In this document: positions 35,707-44,483 of the stretch, piece after piece
How positions within the stretch are numbered: position 1 is the stretch's first letter
Layout: every line of letters starts with the position of its first letter
Assembly: GCA_944362555.1 (NCBI GenBank)
Contig: CALVTL010000003.1
Coordinates: 28,030 to 92,029 of the forward strand
Direction: 5' to 3'
From: an uncultured Clostridia bacterium
GTDB lineage: Bacteria > Bacillota > Clostridia > Christensenellales > Borkfalkiaceae
DNA length: 64,000 bases
Notes under the pieces: model-generated
What the model was told of the DNA's origin: nothing
Database searches by the model: none
Seen by the model: only the letters and a program-made list of their open reading frames with translations
Translations under genes and position numbers: made by a program

Positions 35707-35795
35707 GAACTTGTCCTCGGATCGCCGTGGGATGCGGGCACGGGCTCGCCCGCAGGCAATTCCGTGCACGATCTCGTTCTAACGATACGCTATTC

Positions 35796-35824
35796 ATTAT
35801 ATACTAAAACAGGGCTTTTTGCAA
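35796..35824 (-). promoter_or_regulatory. promoter of the large lipoprotein
   Basis: TTGCAA and TATAAT with a 17-base spacer, 90 bases before the ATG. Confidence 0.7.
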
Positions 35825-35885
35825 TCAAAAACCCGCGCCGCAGGCGCTTTTCTTTGAGAAAATTTGCAGAAAAAGGGATAAAAGT

Positions 35886-36197
35886 ATGGAAAATTTCGGG
35901 TTATTTGAACTGCTCGACGCGCTCTCCGCACTCACCGCGCGCGGAGAGGACGGGGCGGGCGCGCCGCAGGACGCCCCGCCCGCCGCAAAGACCGCCCCTG
36001 CCGATGCACGAAATGCCGACGGCGCACCCCCTGCCCGCGAAGGACCGCGCGCGCATTCCGCCCCCGCGGCAGGCGGACGGACGGAGCGCGCGCCCACAGG
36101 CGACGCGGAACAGACGGGGCTGGGCGCGGAGGCGTTCGCCGCCTTTTTGTCCCGCCACGACGCGTTGAGCAGGAAGATCCCCCGCAAAAAGGAGTAG
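35886..36197 (+). CDS. unidentified 103-residue protein, possible
   Basis: The product has a hydrophobic-patterned start (MENFGLFELLDALSALTARG), an Ala/Pro/Gly-rich middle that looks disordered and a helical end (EAFAAFLSRHDALSRKIPRKK). AAGGGA lies nine bases before the ATG. Codon use is like neighbouring genes, but low complexity in the middle and the lack of a clear promoter leave doubt. Confidence 0.5.
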   Translation: MENFGLFELLDALSALTARGEDGAGAPQDAPPAAKTAPADARNADGAPPAREGPRAHSAPAAGGRTERAPTGDAEQTGLGAEAFAAFLSRHDALSRKIPRKKE

Positions 36198-36204
36198 GGC
36201 GCGG

Positions 36205-36440
36205 CTCACGCCTTCCGTCATTCCGTCCGACGCGAGGAGAAATGCCTGCCTCCCCCTTTTTGCCATTCCGAAGCGAAGCGAGGAATCCCCCCGCCCTCTG
36301 TCGCTTGCAAGGGGATCCCTCCACTTCACTACGTTCCGTGTTCGGGATGACATAAGGGGCGGGAACGTTCCGTGTTCGGGATGACATAAGGGGCGGGAGC
36401 GTTCCGTGTTCGGGATGACGTAAGGGGCGGAAGCATTCCG
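36205..36440. repeat. intergenic repeat cluster with GTTCCGTGTTCGGGATGACG units
   Basis: Three tandem ~34-base units (CGTTCCGTGTTCGGGATGAC, ATAAGGGGCGGGA) lie between 36325 and 36440. Before them comes CGTCATTCCGTCCGACGCGAGG and CATTCCGAAGCGAAGCGAGG, the same vocabulary as at 38.7 and 45.4 kb. Confidence 0.8.
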
Positions 36441-36499
36441 CCGACGCGGCGCACGAGTCCCATAGGGGCGAAGTCAGCGAAGCGAGGGATCCCCCGCGC

Positions 36500-36722
36500 C
36501 AAAGGCTTCCCCTTGGGGGGTGAGCCGCACGTTATGCGCATCACCACGGTGTGGTGTGCGCGCGCGGCGAACTGAGGTTTTTGTCATTGCGGTCAAAAAC
36601 CGTGACCGCTGGCGGCGTCGCTCCTTGCGCCGCCGAGACGACTCCGCCGAAGGCGGTGATGAGGGGGACGGCAAAGAAACTGTTGCTCTGCTTGACCCCT
36701 CATCCGTCACTTCGTGACACCT
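36500..36722 (+). repeat. dispersed ~230-bp repeat module, copy 2
   Basis: Nearly identical and in the same orientation to 24.41-24.65 kb, from GGCTTCCCCTTGGGGGGTGAG to GTCACTTCGTGACACCT; a more diverged inverted copy is at 3.1 kb. Confidence 0.88.
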
Positions 36723-36779
36723 GTCTCGGCAACGCACAAGCCCGCCCGCGCAGCCGAACAGGCGCAGCCGAAAGGGCGC

Positions 36780-36810
36780 AAAAAAACCTGTCCCGCAGGA
36801 CAGGTTTTTT
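36780..36810 (-). terminator. rplM-rpsI terminator, bidirectional
   Basis: AAAAAACCTGTCC-CGCA-GGACAGGTTTTTT: T tracts on both strands. It lies directly after rpsI. Confidence 0.9.
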
Positions 36811-36811
36811 G

Positions 36812-37225
36812 TTATCTCTTGGAGAACTGGGGAGCGCGGCGAGCCTTTTTGAGGCCGTACTTTTTGCGCTCCTTGACGCGGGGATCGCGCGTTAAGAAGC
36901 CCGCTTTTTTGAGCGCGGGACGCGTTTCGGGCTCCGCCTGCAGCAGCGCGCGGGCGATGCCCAGACGGATGGCGCCCGCCTGACCCGTGTATCCGCCGCC
37001 GATGACGTTGACGAACACATCGTACTTGCCCTCGGCTGCGACTTCGGCAAGGGGCTGCTTGACGACGTACTGATTGGTGCCCATCGGGAAGTAATCCTCG
37101 AGCGTGCGGTCGTTGATGACGATGGCGCCCGTTCCCGAAGGGATGAGGCGGACGCGGGCGATCGCCTTTTTGCGGCGTCCCGTGCCCCAGAACTGCAACT
37201 TCTTCTTCGCATTTGCCTTAGCCAT
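36812..37225 (-). CDS. rpsI: 30S ribosomal protein S9
   Basis: The 137-residue protein has the family pattern [21 protein letters not shown] (first 17 shown in the N-terminal third), [19 protein letters not shown] and the conserved end [12 protein letters not shown], whose last arginine touches P-site tRNA. It follows rplM after 14 bases, the standard bacterial pair. Confidence 0.98.
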   Translation of the reverse strand: MAKANAKKKLQFWGTGRRKKAIARVRLIPSGTGAIVINDRTLEDYFPMGTNQYVVKQPLAEVAAEGKYDVFVNVIGGGYTGQAGAIRLGIARALLQAEPETRPALKKAGFLTRDPRVKERKKYGLKKARRAPQFSKR

Positions 37226-37239
37226 ACGATCACCTCACC

Positions 37240-37671
37240 TCAAAGAATTTTCAGCGCTTCGGGTTTCTGCGCCGCGTGATTGTGCTCCGCGCCCTTGTAG
37301 ACGCGCAGCTTTTTGATCATCTGTCTGCCGAGGGAGTTCTTGGGAAGCATCCCGCGCACTGCCTCGTAGACGGCAAGGTCGCTCCTCTCTGCCATCATCT
37401 TGCTGTAAGGCACCTCTTTGAGCCCGCCGATGTAACCCGTATGATAGCGATAGAACTTGTTCTCGAGTTTCTTGCCCGTGAGCAGCGCCTTATCGCTGTT
37501 GACGATAATGACGAAGTCGCCCGTGTCCACGTTGGGCGTGAACGTAGGCTTATTTTTGCCGCGCAGAATGGACGCGACTTTGGAGGCAAGTCTGCCGAGC
37601 GGGACATTGGTCGCGTCGACGACATACCACTTTCTTTCGACCGTCCGGGCGTTTGCCATGTAGGTTTTCAT
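37240..37671 (-). CDS. rplM: 50S ribosomal protein L13
   Basis: The 143-residue protein has [17 protein letters not shown] (near residue 13), [26 protein letters not shown] and [14 protein letters not shown], all standard L13 features. The ATG at 37671 is favoured over an earlier in-frame start by AAGGAG and by family length. L13 is an early assembly protein of the large subunit. Confidence 0.98.
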   Translation of the reverse strand: MKTYMANARTVERKWYVVDATNVPLGRLASKVASILRGKNKPTFTPNVDTGDFVIIVNSDKALLTGKKLENKFYRYHTGYIGGLKEVPYSKMMAERSDLAVYEAVRGMLPKNSLGRQMIKKLRVYKGAEHNHAAQKPEALKIL

Positions 37672-37796
37672 AAGTCTTTGACTCCTTGATTGCTTTGACA
37701 TCCCGCGCGGGCGAATGCCCTGCGCAAGCGCTCTCGGCGGTTCCGCAAAACGGGGAAGCGGACGGGGAAACCCCCTCTCCGACCGATTACTTCATC

Positions 37797-37825
37797 ATTA
37801 TAGGACTTCCGAAAAATTCCGTCAA
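37797..37825 (-). promoter_or_regulatory. rplM-rpsI promoter with a ~120-base leader
   Basis: TTGACG and TATAAT with a 17-base spacer. The leader (about 37790-37672) has GC-rich hairpins (GGGGGTTTCCCC and GCGCAGGGCATTCGCCCGCGC). Firmicutes often have an L13 leader for autoregulation; I cannot confirm that this is one. Confidence 0.8.
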
Positions 37826-37944
37826 GCTGTTTTGCATGACGAAAACAAGATTTTTTTGTAAATCGGAAAATTTTTCTCGCCCCGTTTTTTGCAAAAATCC
37901 CCCCTTGCGGGGGACTTGACGGCTTATTTTGCGCCCTTTGCGGC

Positions 37945-38514
37945 TTATTTTGCGCCCTGCGGCGGAAGATACTTTATGACGCGCGCGGGATTTCCCGCCG
38001 CAACGCAGCCGGAGGGGATGTCCTTCACGACGACGCTGCCCGCGCCGATGACGACGTTGTCGCCGATGGTCACGCCCGGGCAGACGGTGACGCCGCCGCC
38101 GAACCAGACGCTGCTGCCCACCGTGATGGGCACGCCCGTCTCCACGCCGCTGTTGCGAAGATCAGCGTCGAGCGGGTGATTGACGGCGTAAAAGCCGCAT
38201 TTGGGGCCGATGAACACGTTGTCCCCGAAGGTGATGGGCGCGCAGTCCAGAAAGGCACAGTCGTAATTGGCAAAGAAATTGTCGCCCGCGCGCACGTTGA
38301 AGCCGTAATCGATGCGGATGTTCTTTTCGATGAGCGGATTTTTGCCGAGCGCCCCGAAGAGCTCGCGCAGGATGCGCTCCCGCCTTTCAAGCTCGGTGCG
38401 CCCCGTATTGTTGTACTCGTCGCACAGTTCCACCGCGCGGACGTGCGCCGCGCGCACCTCGGGGTCGGAATAGTCGTACAGCTCCCCCGCCTTCATCTTT
38501 TCAAGTTCTGTCAT
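37945..38514 (-). CDS. second maltose O-acetyltransferase-like enzyme
   Basis: The 189-residue hexapeptide-repeat protein starts with MTELEKMKAGELYDYSDPEV and has the catalytic-site YAVNHPLDAD (His near residue 115), then repeated ITVGSSVWFGGGVTVCPGV and TIGDNVVIGAGSVV. It acetylates a sugar or related hydroxyl group from acetyl-CoA. A 19-base direct repeat (CGGCTTATTTTGCGCCCT) spans its stop codon. It has about the same length as its relative at 29.6 kb but differs clearly in sequence. Confidence 0.9.
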   Translation of the reverse strand: MTELEKMKAGELYDYSDPEVRAAHVRAVELCDEYNNTGRTELERRERILRELFGALGKNPLIEKNIRIDYGFNVRAGDNFFANYDCAFLDCAPITFGDNVFIGPKCGFYAVNHPLDADLRNSGVETGVPITVGSSVWFGGGVTVCPGVTIGDNVVIGAGSVVVKDIPSGCVAAGNPARVIKYLPPQGAK

Positions 38515-38689
38515 ATTGCTTTCCCGAATAAATTTATGGATCTATGGAATTTTTATGGATTTTATCGTTTTGTATGGCTCTCGCTCTTCCGCCCGCCGTT
38601 TTCGCCATGGTCTTTTCCAATGAAAATACTTTGGCGAGGCTGCGGTTTCTTTGTGCTTCGGCAAGGCGCGTTTTTCGAGGGAATTCCCT

Positions 38690-38915
38690 TTTCACGTCAT
38701 CCCGAACCAAGCCGAAGGTTTAACGCGTCATCCCGAACGAATGTGAGGGATCTCCCCGTATGTTACAACCTGTCCCTTACGAGGAGATTCCTCGCTTCGC
38801 TTCGGAATGACGGAAGAACGTGGGCACGCCCCAACTTCGCCCCTTTGGGGCTCGTGCGCCGCATCGTCGAAATGCTCCTGCAAGCAGCCATTTCTCCTCG
38901 CGTCGGGCGGAATAA
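38690..38915. repeat. intergenic repeat, CGTCATCCCGAACG...TCGGAATGACGG type
   Basis: CGTCATCCCGAACGAATGTG, AGGGATCTCC, a CCTTACGAGGAGATTCCTCG block, CGGAATGACGGAAGAACG, GGGGCTCGTGCGCCGC and ATGCTCCTGCAAGCA. A close copy is at 45.43-45.62 kb in the same orientation. It does not encode a protein. Confidence 0.85.
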
Positions 38916-38929
38916 CGGAAGAATAATCC

Positions 38930-39146
38930 TTGCTAAAATTTCGCCGCAAGGAAAGTCACACCTTTCCGCAGCGGTACCCAATTTGCGCATACCTGCGCTT
39001 ATGGGGAAAGAGTGAATTGACGCGAGCTAAAATCGTAAGCCCCTAAAATCGCGTCAAGAGAGAAAACGAGCCGCAGTCTTGCCGCGGCGGTGTTTTCTCT
39101 TCCTCACGGAATTTTGTCGCGCCTTTGCGCGAGAAAATTCGTGAAC
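38930..39146 (-). repeat. composite hairpin-rich repeat element, copy C, after alaS
   Basis: On the minus strand it begins at the alaS TGA with GTTCACGAATTTTCTCGCGC, whose partner GCGCGACAAAATTCCGTGAG follows; then GAGAAAACACCGCCGCGG and GAGAAAACGAGCC as at 23.75 kb, and GTACCGCTGCGGAAAGGTG as at 24.15 kb. Same orientation as alaS transcription. Confidence 0.88.
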
Positions 39147-40964
39147 TCATTCCAGTATCGCCTTGATCCTTCTCACGCCGGCGGAGGAGGACTGTTCTTT
39201 GACGATCTTGAAGTGTCCCAGCTCGCCCGTGTGCGCGACGTGAGGACCGCCGCACATCTCCTTGGAAAATTCGCCGATGGAGTACGTCTTGACGACGTCG
39301 CCGTATTTGCTGTCGAACACGCCCACGAAATGCTCTGCGCGCGCCTCGTCGAGGGACATCTCCTTGTACACAACGGGGATATCCTCTTTGATCTTCTCGT
39401 TGACGAGCGCCTCCACCGCCTGCACTTCCTCGGGCGTCATGGCGCGGGGGAAGTTGAAATCGAAGCGCATCCGCTCGTCGGTGATGTTGCTGCCCTTCTG
39501 GTTGACGTCGGGGGAGAGCACCTGCTTTAAGGCGGCGTTCAGAAGGTGCGTGGCGGTGTGATACTTAACAGCCTGCGCGGAATGGCTCTCCAATCCGCCC
39601 TTCGCCTCGCCCGCGTGGACGTCGCCACGGCTCTTTTCCTGATGCTCCTTGAAGGCGGCGTCAAAGCCCTCTTTGTCCACCGCGAGCCCGCGCTCCGCCG
39701 CCATCTCCTCGGTGAGTTCGAGGGGGAAGCCGTAAGTATCGTACAGGCGGAACGCCTGCTTTCCGCCGATGATCGTCTCGGGAACGTAGGACGCATCCTT
39801 CTGCGCCATGAAGGCGTTTTTGCGCGCGATGCCCGCGACGCACTTTTCGAATTCCGCCATGCCCTTTTCGAGCATCGCCTCGAAGCGCTCCGCCTCCTTT
39901 TTGATCTCGTCAAGGATATACGCCTTCTTTTCGGTGAGAAGGGGGTACGCCTCGCCGTAGACGTCGTCGATGAACACTTCCGCAACGGCGGACATGGTGG
40001 AGGCAGGCTCGACGGCGAGCTGGCGGCAGTAGCGGATGGCGCGGCGCATGAGGCGGCGCAAAATGTACCCCGCGCCCGTGTTGGAGGGCAGGATGCCGTT
40101 GACGTCGCCGATGAGCATGACGGTGGTGCGGGTGTGGTCGGCGATGATGCGCATCGCCTTGCGCGCGCCCTCGTCCGCGTCGTACGCCTTCCCCGAAATG
40201 CGCTCCAGGGCGGAGATGGCGCCCGCGAAGAGGTCGGTCTGATAGCCGTCGTGCAGCCCGTTGAGAAAGAGCAGCATCCTGTCCAGCCCGAAGCCCGTAT
40301 CCACGTTCTTGTTTTCGAGCGGGACGTACCCCTCCTCCGTCTTGCGGTACTGCATATAGACGTCGTTGCCGATCTCCACATAGTCCTCGGGGAACCTGGG
40401 CGCGGGATTTTCGGGGTCGATGGGATAGAACCACTCGTTATCGGGCCCGCAGGGCGTGCCGACGGTGCCCTCGAGCTCCCACCAGTTGTCCGACTTGGGG
40501 AGATAGAAGATGTGCTCGGGCGCGATGCCGAGCGCCTTCAGAAAGCCCGCCGTCTCCTCGTCGCGCGGGGCGGCGTCGTTGCCCTCGAACACGGTGGAAC
40601 ACAACTTGTCCTTTTCCAGCCCGTACACCTTGGTGAGGATCTCGAACGTCCACGCCGTCTTTTCCTTTTTGAAATAGTCGCCCAGCGACCAGTTGCCCAT
40701 CATCTCGAAGAAGGTGAAGTGCGAGGCGTCGCCCACCGACTCGATGTCCACCGTCCTGACGCACCCCTGCACGTTGCACAGGCGCTTGCCGAGGGGGTGC
40801 GGCTTGCCCAGAAGATAGGGCATGAGCGGCTGCATCCCCGCGACGTTGAACATGACGCCCGTCGTGCCGTCGCCGATCAGCGAAACCGCGCCCACGTTGA
40901 CGTGACCCTTTCCTTCGTAGAATCTGAGCCAGCTCTCGCGGAGCTGCTTGGAAGTGATTTTCAT
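39147..40964 (-). CDS. alaS: alanyl-tRNA synthetase lacking the C-Ala domain
   Basis: The 605-residue class II enzyme starts normally (MKITSKQLRESWLRFYEGKG), has motif 2 and 3 elements (FTFFEMMGNWSLGDYFK near 85; TGFGLDRMLLFLNG near 230), the tRNA-recognition GYILRRLMRRAIRY, and the editing domain with HTATHLL (near 470) and CGGPHVAHTGELGHF (near 575). A typical AlaRS has ~870 residues and continues with the DHHA1/C-Ala domain; here it stops at SAGVRRIKAILE. A repeat element starts at the stop codon. The short form keeps aminoacylation and editing sites, so it may work, perhaps less efficiently. Own promoter, no T-box. Confidence 0.92.
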   Translation of the reverse strand: MKITSKQLRESWLRFYEGKGHVNVGAVSLIGDGTTGVMFNVAGMQPLMPYLLGKPHPLGKRLCNVQGCVRTVDIESVGDASHFTFFEMMGNWSLGDYFKKEKTAWTFEILTKVYGLEKDKLCSTVFEGNDAAPRDEETAGFLKALGIAPEHIFYLPKSDNWWELEGTVGTPCGPDNEWFYPIDPENPAPRFPEDYVEIGNDVYMQYRKTEEGYVPLENKNVDTGFGLDRMLLFLNGLHDGYQTDLFAGAISALERISGKAYDADEGARKAMRIIADHTRTTVMLIGDVNGILPSNTGAGYILRRLMRRAIRYCRQLAVEPASTMSAVAEVFIDDVYGEAYPLLTEKKAYILDEIKKEAERFEAMLEKGMAEFEKCVAGIARKNAFMAQKDASYVPETIIGGKQAFRLYDTYGFPLELTEEMAAERGLAVDKEGFDAAFKEHQEKSRGDVHAGEAKGGLESHSAQAVKYHTATHLLNAALKQVLSPDVNQKGSNITDERMRFDFNFPRAMTPEEVQAVEALVNEKIKEDIPVVYKEMSLDEARAEHFVGVFDSKYGDVVKTYSIGEFSKEMCGGPHVAHTGELGHFKIVKEQSSSAGVRRIKAILE

Positions 40965-40994
40965 GATAAAGACCTCTTATTTTGTTTCGGGATA

Positions 40995-41023
40995 ATTTTA
41001 CGTTACAATGCAGAAATTGTCAA
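40995..41023 (-). promoter_or_regulatory. alaS promoter
   Basis: TTGACA and TAAAAT with a 17-base spacer, 31 bases before the alaS ATG. Confidence 0.8.
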
Positions 41024-41087
41024 ATGATTTTTCGGGCGTCGCTGCCGCGATCACTGCGCCGCCGCGGAGAACGGGCGGCGCCGATCA

Positions 41088-42473
41088 TCAGAGCTTGGTG
41101 AGCGTGTAGCCCTCTTTGGCGTCCTTGACGGCGTAGCCCATCTGCTTCAATCTCTCGCGCAGCTCGTCCGACTTCGCCCAATCCTTCTGCGCGCGGGCAG
41201 CCCTGCGCTCCTCGGCGACGGCGCGCACTTCCGCGGGGATCTCCTCCTCTCGTTCATACCGCCTGCGGTATTCGGCGGGGTCGAGCTTGAAGAGCCCCAA
41301 AAGCGCATACGTCCTGCGGATCTGGTTGGTCATGCGGCGGGCGCGGGCGTCGCCTGCGTCGAGCAGGCGGGCGACCTCCTTGAAATATCCGAAGAGGTCG
41401 GCAAGGGCGAGCGCCGTGTTGAAGTCGTCCGACATGGCGGCGTCGAACTTCCGGTCGATCTCCTCCTCCACGCCCTGCTCCGCGGGGAACGCCGCCTCCG
41501 CGCGGGCGATGAGGGAATAGAAGCGCGCGACGTGCGCCTCGGCGGAGGGGAACAGTTCGTCCGTCACGTTGACGTCGCCGCGGTAGTTGTTGGAGAGCAG
41601 CGCGAATTTGAGCGCGTCGGGCGAGAACTTGTCCATGAGGTCGTCCAGAAGCAGGCTGTTGCCCAGCGACTTGCTCATCTTCTGCCCGTTCACCTTGATG
41701 AGCCCGTTGTGCATCCAATATTTTACGAACCGTTTGCCCGTGAGCGCCTCCGACTGCGCGATCTCGTTCTCGTGATGGGGGAAGATGAGGTCCCTTCCGC
41801 CGCCGTGGATGTCGATCTGTTCGCCGAACGCGGCGCGGATCATGGCAGAGCACTCGATGTGCCAGCCGGGGCGCCCCTTGCCCCAGGGGGAATCCCAGCA
41901 GATCTCCCCCTCCTTTGCCGCCTTCCAGAGGGCGAAGTCGTAAGGGTGGCGCTTTTCGCCGTCGTTTTCGACGCGCACGCCGTCGAGCATATCCTCTTTA
42001 TCCCTGCCCGAGAGCTGCCCGTAGGCGGGGAAGGTGTCGACATCAAAGTACACGTCCCCGCCCGTCACGGGGTAGGCGTGCCCGTTTTCGACGAGCGCCC
42101 CGACGAAGGAGATGATGTTCCCGATATTCTCCGTCGCCTTGAGCCAGAGGGTGGGTTCGCCCACGTCGGCGCGCGCCATGGAGACGTCGATCTTTGCGAT
42201 CATCCTTCTGGCGTACTCGTCGGCGGGGATGCCCGTCTCGCGCGAGCGGGCGATGATCTTGTCGTCCACGTCCGTATAGTTGCGGGCGTACGTCACCTCA
42301 AATCCCTGCTTTTCGAGGAATTTGCGGAAAATATCGTAGAGGATCGCCTGGAAGGCGTGCCCGATGTGCGCCTCGCCCGAGACGGTGATGCCGCAGGCGT
42401 ACATCTTCACCTTGCCCGCCTCCAGCGGAACAAACTCCTCCTTTCTTCTTGTGAGCGTGTTATAGATCTTCAT
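41088..42473 (-). CDS. cysS: cysteinyl-tRNA synthetase
   Basis: The 461-residue class I enzyme has the zinc ligands and first motif [20 protein letters not shown] (C and HIGH, residues ~23-42), HIECSAMIR (near 225), [19 protein letters not shown] (near 243), and KMSKSLGNS (near 275). AAGGAGAACGGAT precedes the ATG. Its start overlaps the end of cysE by 14 bases. It is regulated with cysE by the Cys T-box leader upstream. Confidence 0.97.
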   Translation of the reverse strand: MKIYNTLTRRKEEFVPLEAGKVKMYACGITVSGEAHIGHAFQAILYDIFRKFLEKQGFEVTYARNYTDVDDKIIARSRETGIPADEYARRMIAKIDVSMARADVGEPTLWLKATENIGNIISFVGALVENGHAYPVTGGDVYFDVDTFPAYGQLSGRDKEDMLDGVRVENDGEKRHPYDFALWKAAKEGEICWDSPWGKGRPGWHIECSAMIRAAFGEQIDIHGGGRDLIFPHHENEIAQSEALTGKRFVKYWMHNGLIKVNGQKMSKSLGNSLLLDDLMDKFSPDALKFALLSNNYRGDVNVTDELFPSAEAHVARFYSLIARAEAAFPAEQGVEEEIDRKFDAAMSDDFNTALALADLFGYFKEVARLLDAGDARARRMTNQIRRTYALLGLFKLDPAEYRRRYEREEEIPAEVRAVAEERRAARAQKDWAKSDELRERLKQMGYAVKDAKEGYTLTKL

Positions 42474-43170
42474 ATCCGTTCTCCTTCCGCTGCTGCGGTG
42501 TTTTGCCGCCTTCTGCCGCGTCCTCGTCGCGCGAGAGGCGGCGGGTGACGCTTTCGAGGCGGTCCTCAAGTTCATAGATGCGCTCGCGCAGGGCGCAGAT
42601 CTCCTTTAAGACGGGGTCGTCCTTGTCGGGGAGCAGGTCCTGCGTCTTTTCGCCGTTGATGCGCACGACGCGCCCCGGCACGCCCACGACGGTGGCATAG
42701 GGCGGGACTTCCTTCAATACGACCGCCCCCGCGCCGATGCGCGCGCCCTCTCCCACGGTGAAGCCGCCCAGCACCTTCGCCCCGCACGAGATGACGGCGT
42801 TGCGACGGATGGTGGGGTGGCGCTTGCCCTTTTCCTTGCCCGTGCCGCCCAGCGTGACGCCCTGATAGATGACGACGCCCTCCTCCACTTCCGCCGTTTC
42901 GCCGATGACGACGCCCGCGCCGTGGTCGATGAACACCCCGGGCGCGATGTTGGCGGCGGGATGGATCTCGATCCCCGTCAGAAATTTTGCGAACTGCGAC
43001 GTCATGCGGGCGAGGAGCTTCAGATGCATTTTATACAGCCTGTTCGCCCAGCGGTGCCACGAGAGCGCGTGCACGCCCGAATAGGTGAGCCAGATCTCGA
43101 ATTTGTTGCGCGCGGCGGGGTCGTTCTTCTTTGCCGCGGCGATGTCCTTGCGGAGCCTGGAAAAAAACAT
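42460..43170 (-). CDS. cysE: serine O-acetyltransferase
   Basis: The 236-residue left-handed beta-helix enzyme makes O-acetylserine, the precursor for cysteine. Family features are YSGVHALSWHRWANRLYK (near residue 30), GIEIHPAANIAPGVFIDHGA (residues ~66-85, catalytic Asp-His), GETAEVEEGVVIYQGVTLGG and GKRHPTI. The ~50-residue C-terminal extension (LRERIYELEDRLESVTRRL) is a coiled coil not found in the shortest members. It precedes cysS in one operon, as in many Firmicutes. Confidence 0.95.
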   Translation of the reverse strand: MFFSRLRKDIAAAKKNDPAARNKFEIWLTYSGVHALSWHRWANRLYKMHLKLLARMTSQFAKFLTGIEIHPAANIAPGVFIDHGAGVVIGETAEVEEGVVIYQGVTLGGTGKEKGKRHPTIRRNAVISCGAKVLGGFTVGEGARIGAGAVVLKEVPPYATVVGVPGRVVRINGEKTQDLLPDKDDPVLKEICALRERIYELEDRLESVTRRLSRDEDAAEGGKTPQQRKENGYEDL

Positions 43171-43301
43171 TGCTCTCCCCCTTATTTATGGTATACAATA
43201 TTGTATGCAGGTCAGATGCGCCGCGCCCGCACGGGCGGCGCCGCAAACGCGCCCGCACGGCGTTCCGCGGAAAACGGGCATACCATGTCCGCGACGGACG
43301 C

Positions 43302-43533
43302 AAAAAAGCGCCCTTACCCCGCCGAAAACGGCGAACGTAAAGGCGCTGATAAGCGCGGTCCCACTTTACTTCGGGGCAAAGACGCCCCCTCTCTCGTCCG
43401 GTAACGGCGGACTGCCGCGGGCATTGCCCCGGCCTTGACGAACGGGCGCACGTTCCCCTCCGAAGCAGGCGGCTTGCAGCGGATGCCGCCCTCTCTGGAG
43501 CGTCGGACGCGGGGAAAACTTCCCGTTCACGGC
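43302..43533 (-). promoter_or_regulatory. T-box riboswitch (Cys) upstream of cysE-cysS
   Basis: The T-box core AAGTGGGACCGCG is at 43354-43367 (minus strand). The stem I part has GAGAGGGCGG and a GCATCCGCTGCAAGC distal part; the likely specifier is TGC (43448-43450) in GAACGTGCGCCC, matching cysteine. The antitermination partner is a strong terminator (AGCGCC...GGGCGCT, 43307-43347) followed by TTTTTT. Uncharged tRNA-Cys should keep transcription going into cysE. Confidence 0.92.
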
Positions 43534-43539
43534 AAGAAT

Positions 43540-43569
43540 ATTTTACAATATTTCCCCTTCCGCTGTCAA
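43540..43569 (-). promoter_or_regulatory. promoter of the Cys T-box operon
   Basis: TTGACA and TAAAAT with an 18-base spacer. The -35 box overlaps the stop codon of the upstream HTH-like gene. Confidence 0.8.
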
Positions 43570-44198
43570 GCGTTTTTCAAAAAGCGGACGGGAAGGTTGG
43601 TGAGGCGGTACTCCGCAAGGCAGTCGGCGATCATCTGCTCGTTGAAGATGCTCCGTTCGATGAGGAAGCGCACCACGATGTCGCGCACCTCGTCCTCGCG
43701 GAAGGAAAATCCGCTCACGGCGAGCAGATTGAGGACGTCCTGCCACTGCATCCGCGCGACGAGCGCGAGCGCGAGCACGGTGCTCTTTTCGGGGTACACC
43801 CTCCCCTTTACGATCATCTGCCAGAAGCGCGGCTCGATGGCGAGTTTCTCCCCCGCCTCCTCCGCCGTCATACCGCAGTGGCGCAGCGCCTCGGGCAGAA
43901 GTTTTGCGAACGTCACCTTGCGGAAGCGCCCCGCGATGCGCTCGCGCAGCGTGGGGAAGGAGAAGGAGAAGGTGAACGTGGTGTCGGCAAGCCCCGCCTT
44001 GAAGCGGGCGAGCACCCCCTCGCAGTCCTTCTGATGGCACAGCCGCATACAGGAAGGGTCGCGGCGGGCGACGTTACCGTCGTCGGCGATGTATAAAACG
44101 TCGGGCATGACATAGCCCTCGATGGCGGAAAGCCTGACGTAATCGGAATAGAGCGCGCAGAAATATTCGTCGAGCGCGCGCAGGTGCTCACTTCTCAT
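43566..44198 (-). CDS. unidentified protein with a Cro/CI-like helical region
   Basis: The 210-residue soluble protein starts with MRSEHLRALDEYFCALYSDY. Residues ~105-160 look like an HTH: FAKLLPEALRHCGMTAEEAG, EKLAIEPRFWQMIVKGRVYP, and the C-terminal half (VLNLLAVSGFSFREDEVRD) resembles the tail of some phage-type XRE proteins. Function is unknown. The promoter's TATAAT lies six bases before the ATG with no Shine-Dalgarno. Its last bases overlap the -35 box of the Cys T-box promoter. Confidence 0.65.
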   Translation of the reverse strand: MRSEHLRALDEYFCALYSDYVRLSAIEGYVMPDVLYIADDGNVARRDPSCMRLCHQKDCEGVLARFKAGLADTTFTFSFSFPTLRERIAGRFRKVTFAKLLPEALRHCGMTAEEAGEKLAIEPRFWQMIVKGRVYPEKSTVLALALVARMQWQDVLNLLAVSGFSFREDEVRDIVVRFLIERSIFNEQMIADCLAEYRLTNLPVRFLKNA

Positions 44199-44204
44199 GC
44201 CGCG

Positions 44205-44233
44205 ATTATACCACCCCTGCGCAAAAAAGGCAA
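44205..44233 (-). promoter_or_regulatory. promoter with -10 box six bases before the ATG
   Basis: TTGCCT and TATAAT with a 17-base spacer; TATAAT, CGCGGC and ATG are contiguous. Confidence 0.75.
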
Positions 44234-44413
44234 GCGTTCTTTCGTGCTCGCCGCTTTTTTCCGTTTTTTTTAGCACGTTCCGCTTTTTCCGTCCCCTTCC
44301 CGCCCGAAAACACCGCTGTTCCGTTCATTCCTCCGCCCAGTTCACATTTTGAATTAAAGTTTCAAAAAATGTTTTAGTAATAAAATTTTTTTGTAAAATT
44401 ATGGGAAAACCAC

Positions 44414-44442
44414 TTGATTTTTTTGGAGATATGTGTTAAAAT
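44414..44442 (+). promoter_or_regulatory. promoter of the DeoR-type regulator
   Basis: TTGATT and TAAAAT with a 17-base spacer. The 44280-44410 region before it is unusually AT-rich for this genome. Confidence 0.7.
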
Positions 44443-44483
44443 TTTACACGAGAAGGACCGATAATAAAAATGCGGAGGAGAAC

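Noticed and set aside
33244-36168. A 974-codon open frame on the plus strand
   Set aside because: It lies antisense to the lipoprotein gene, has no ribosome binding site or promoter, and its composition reflects high GC at third positions of the real gene.
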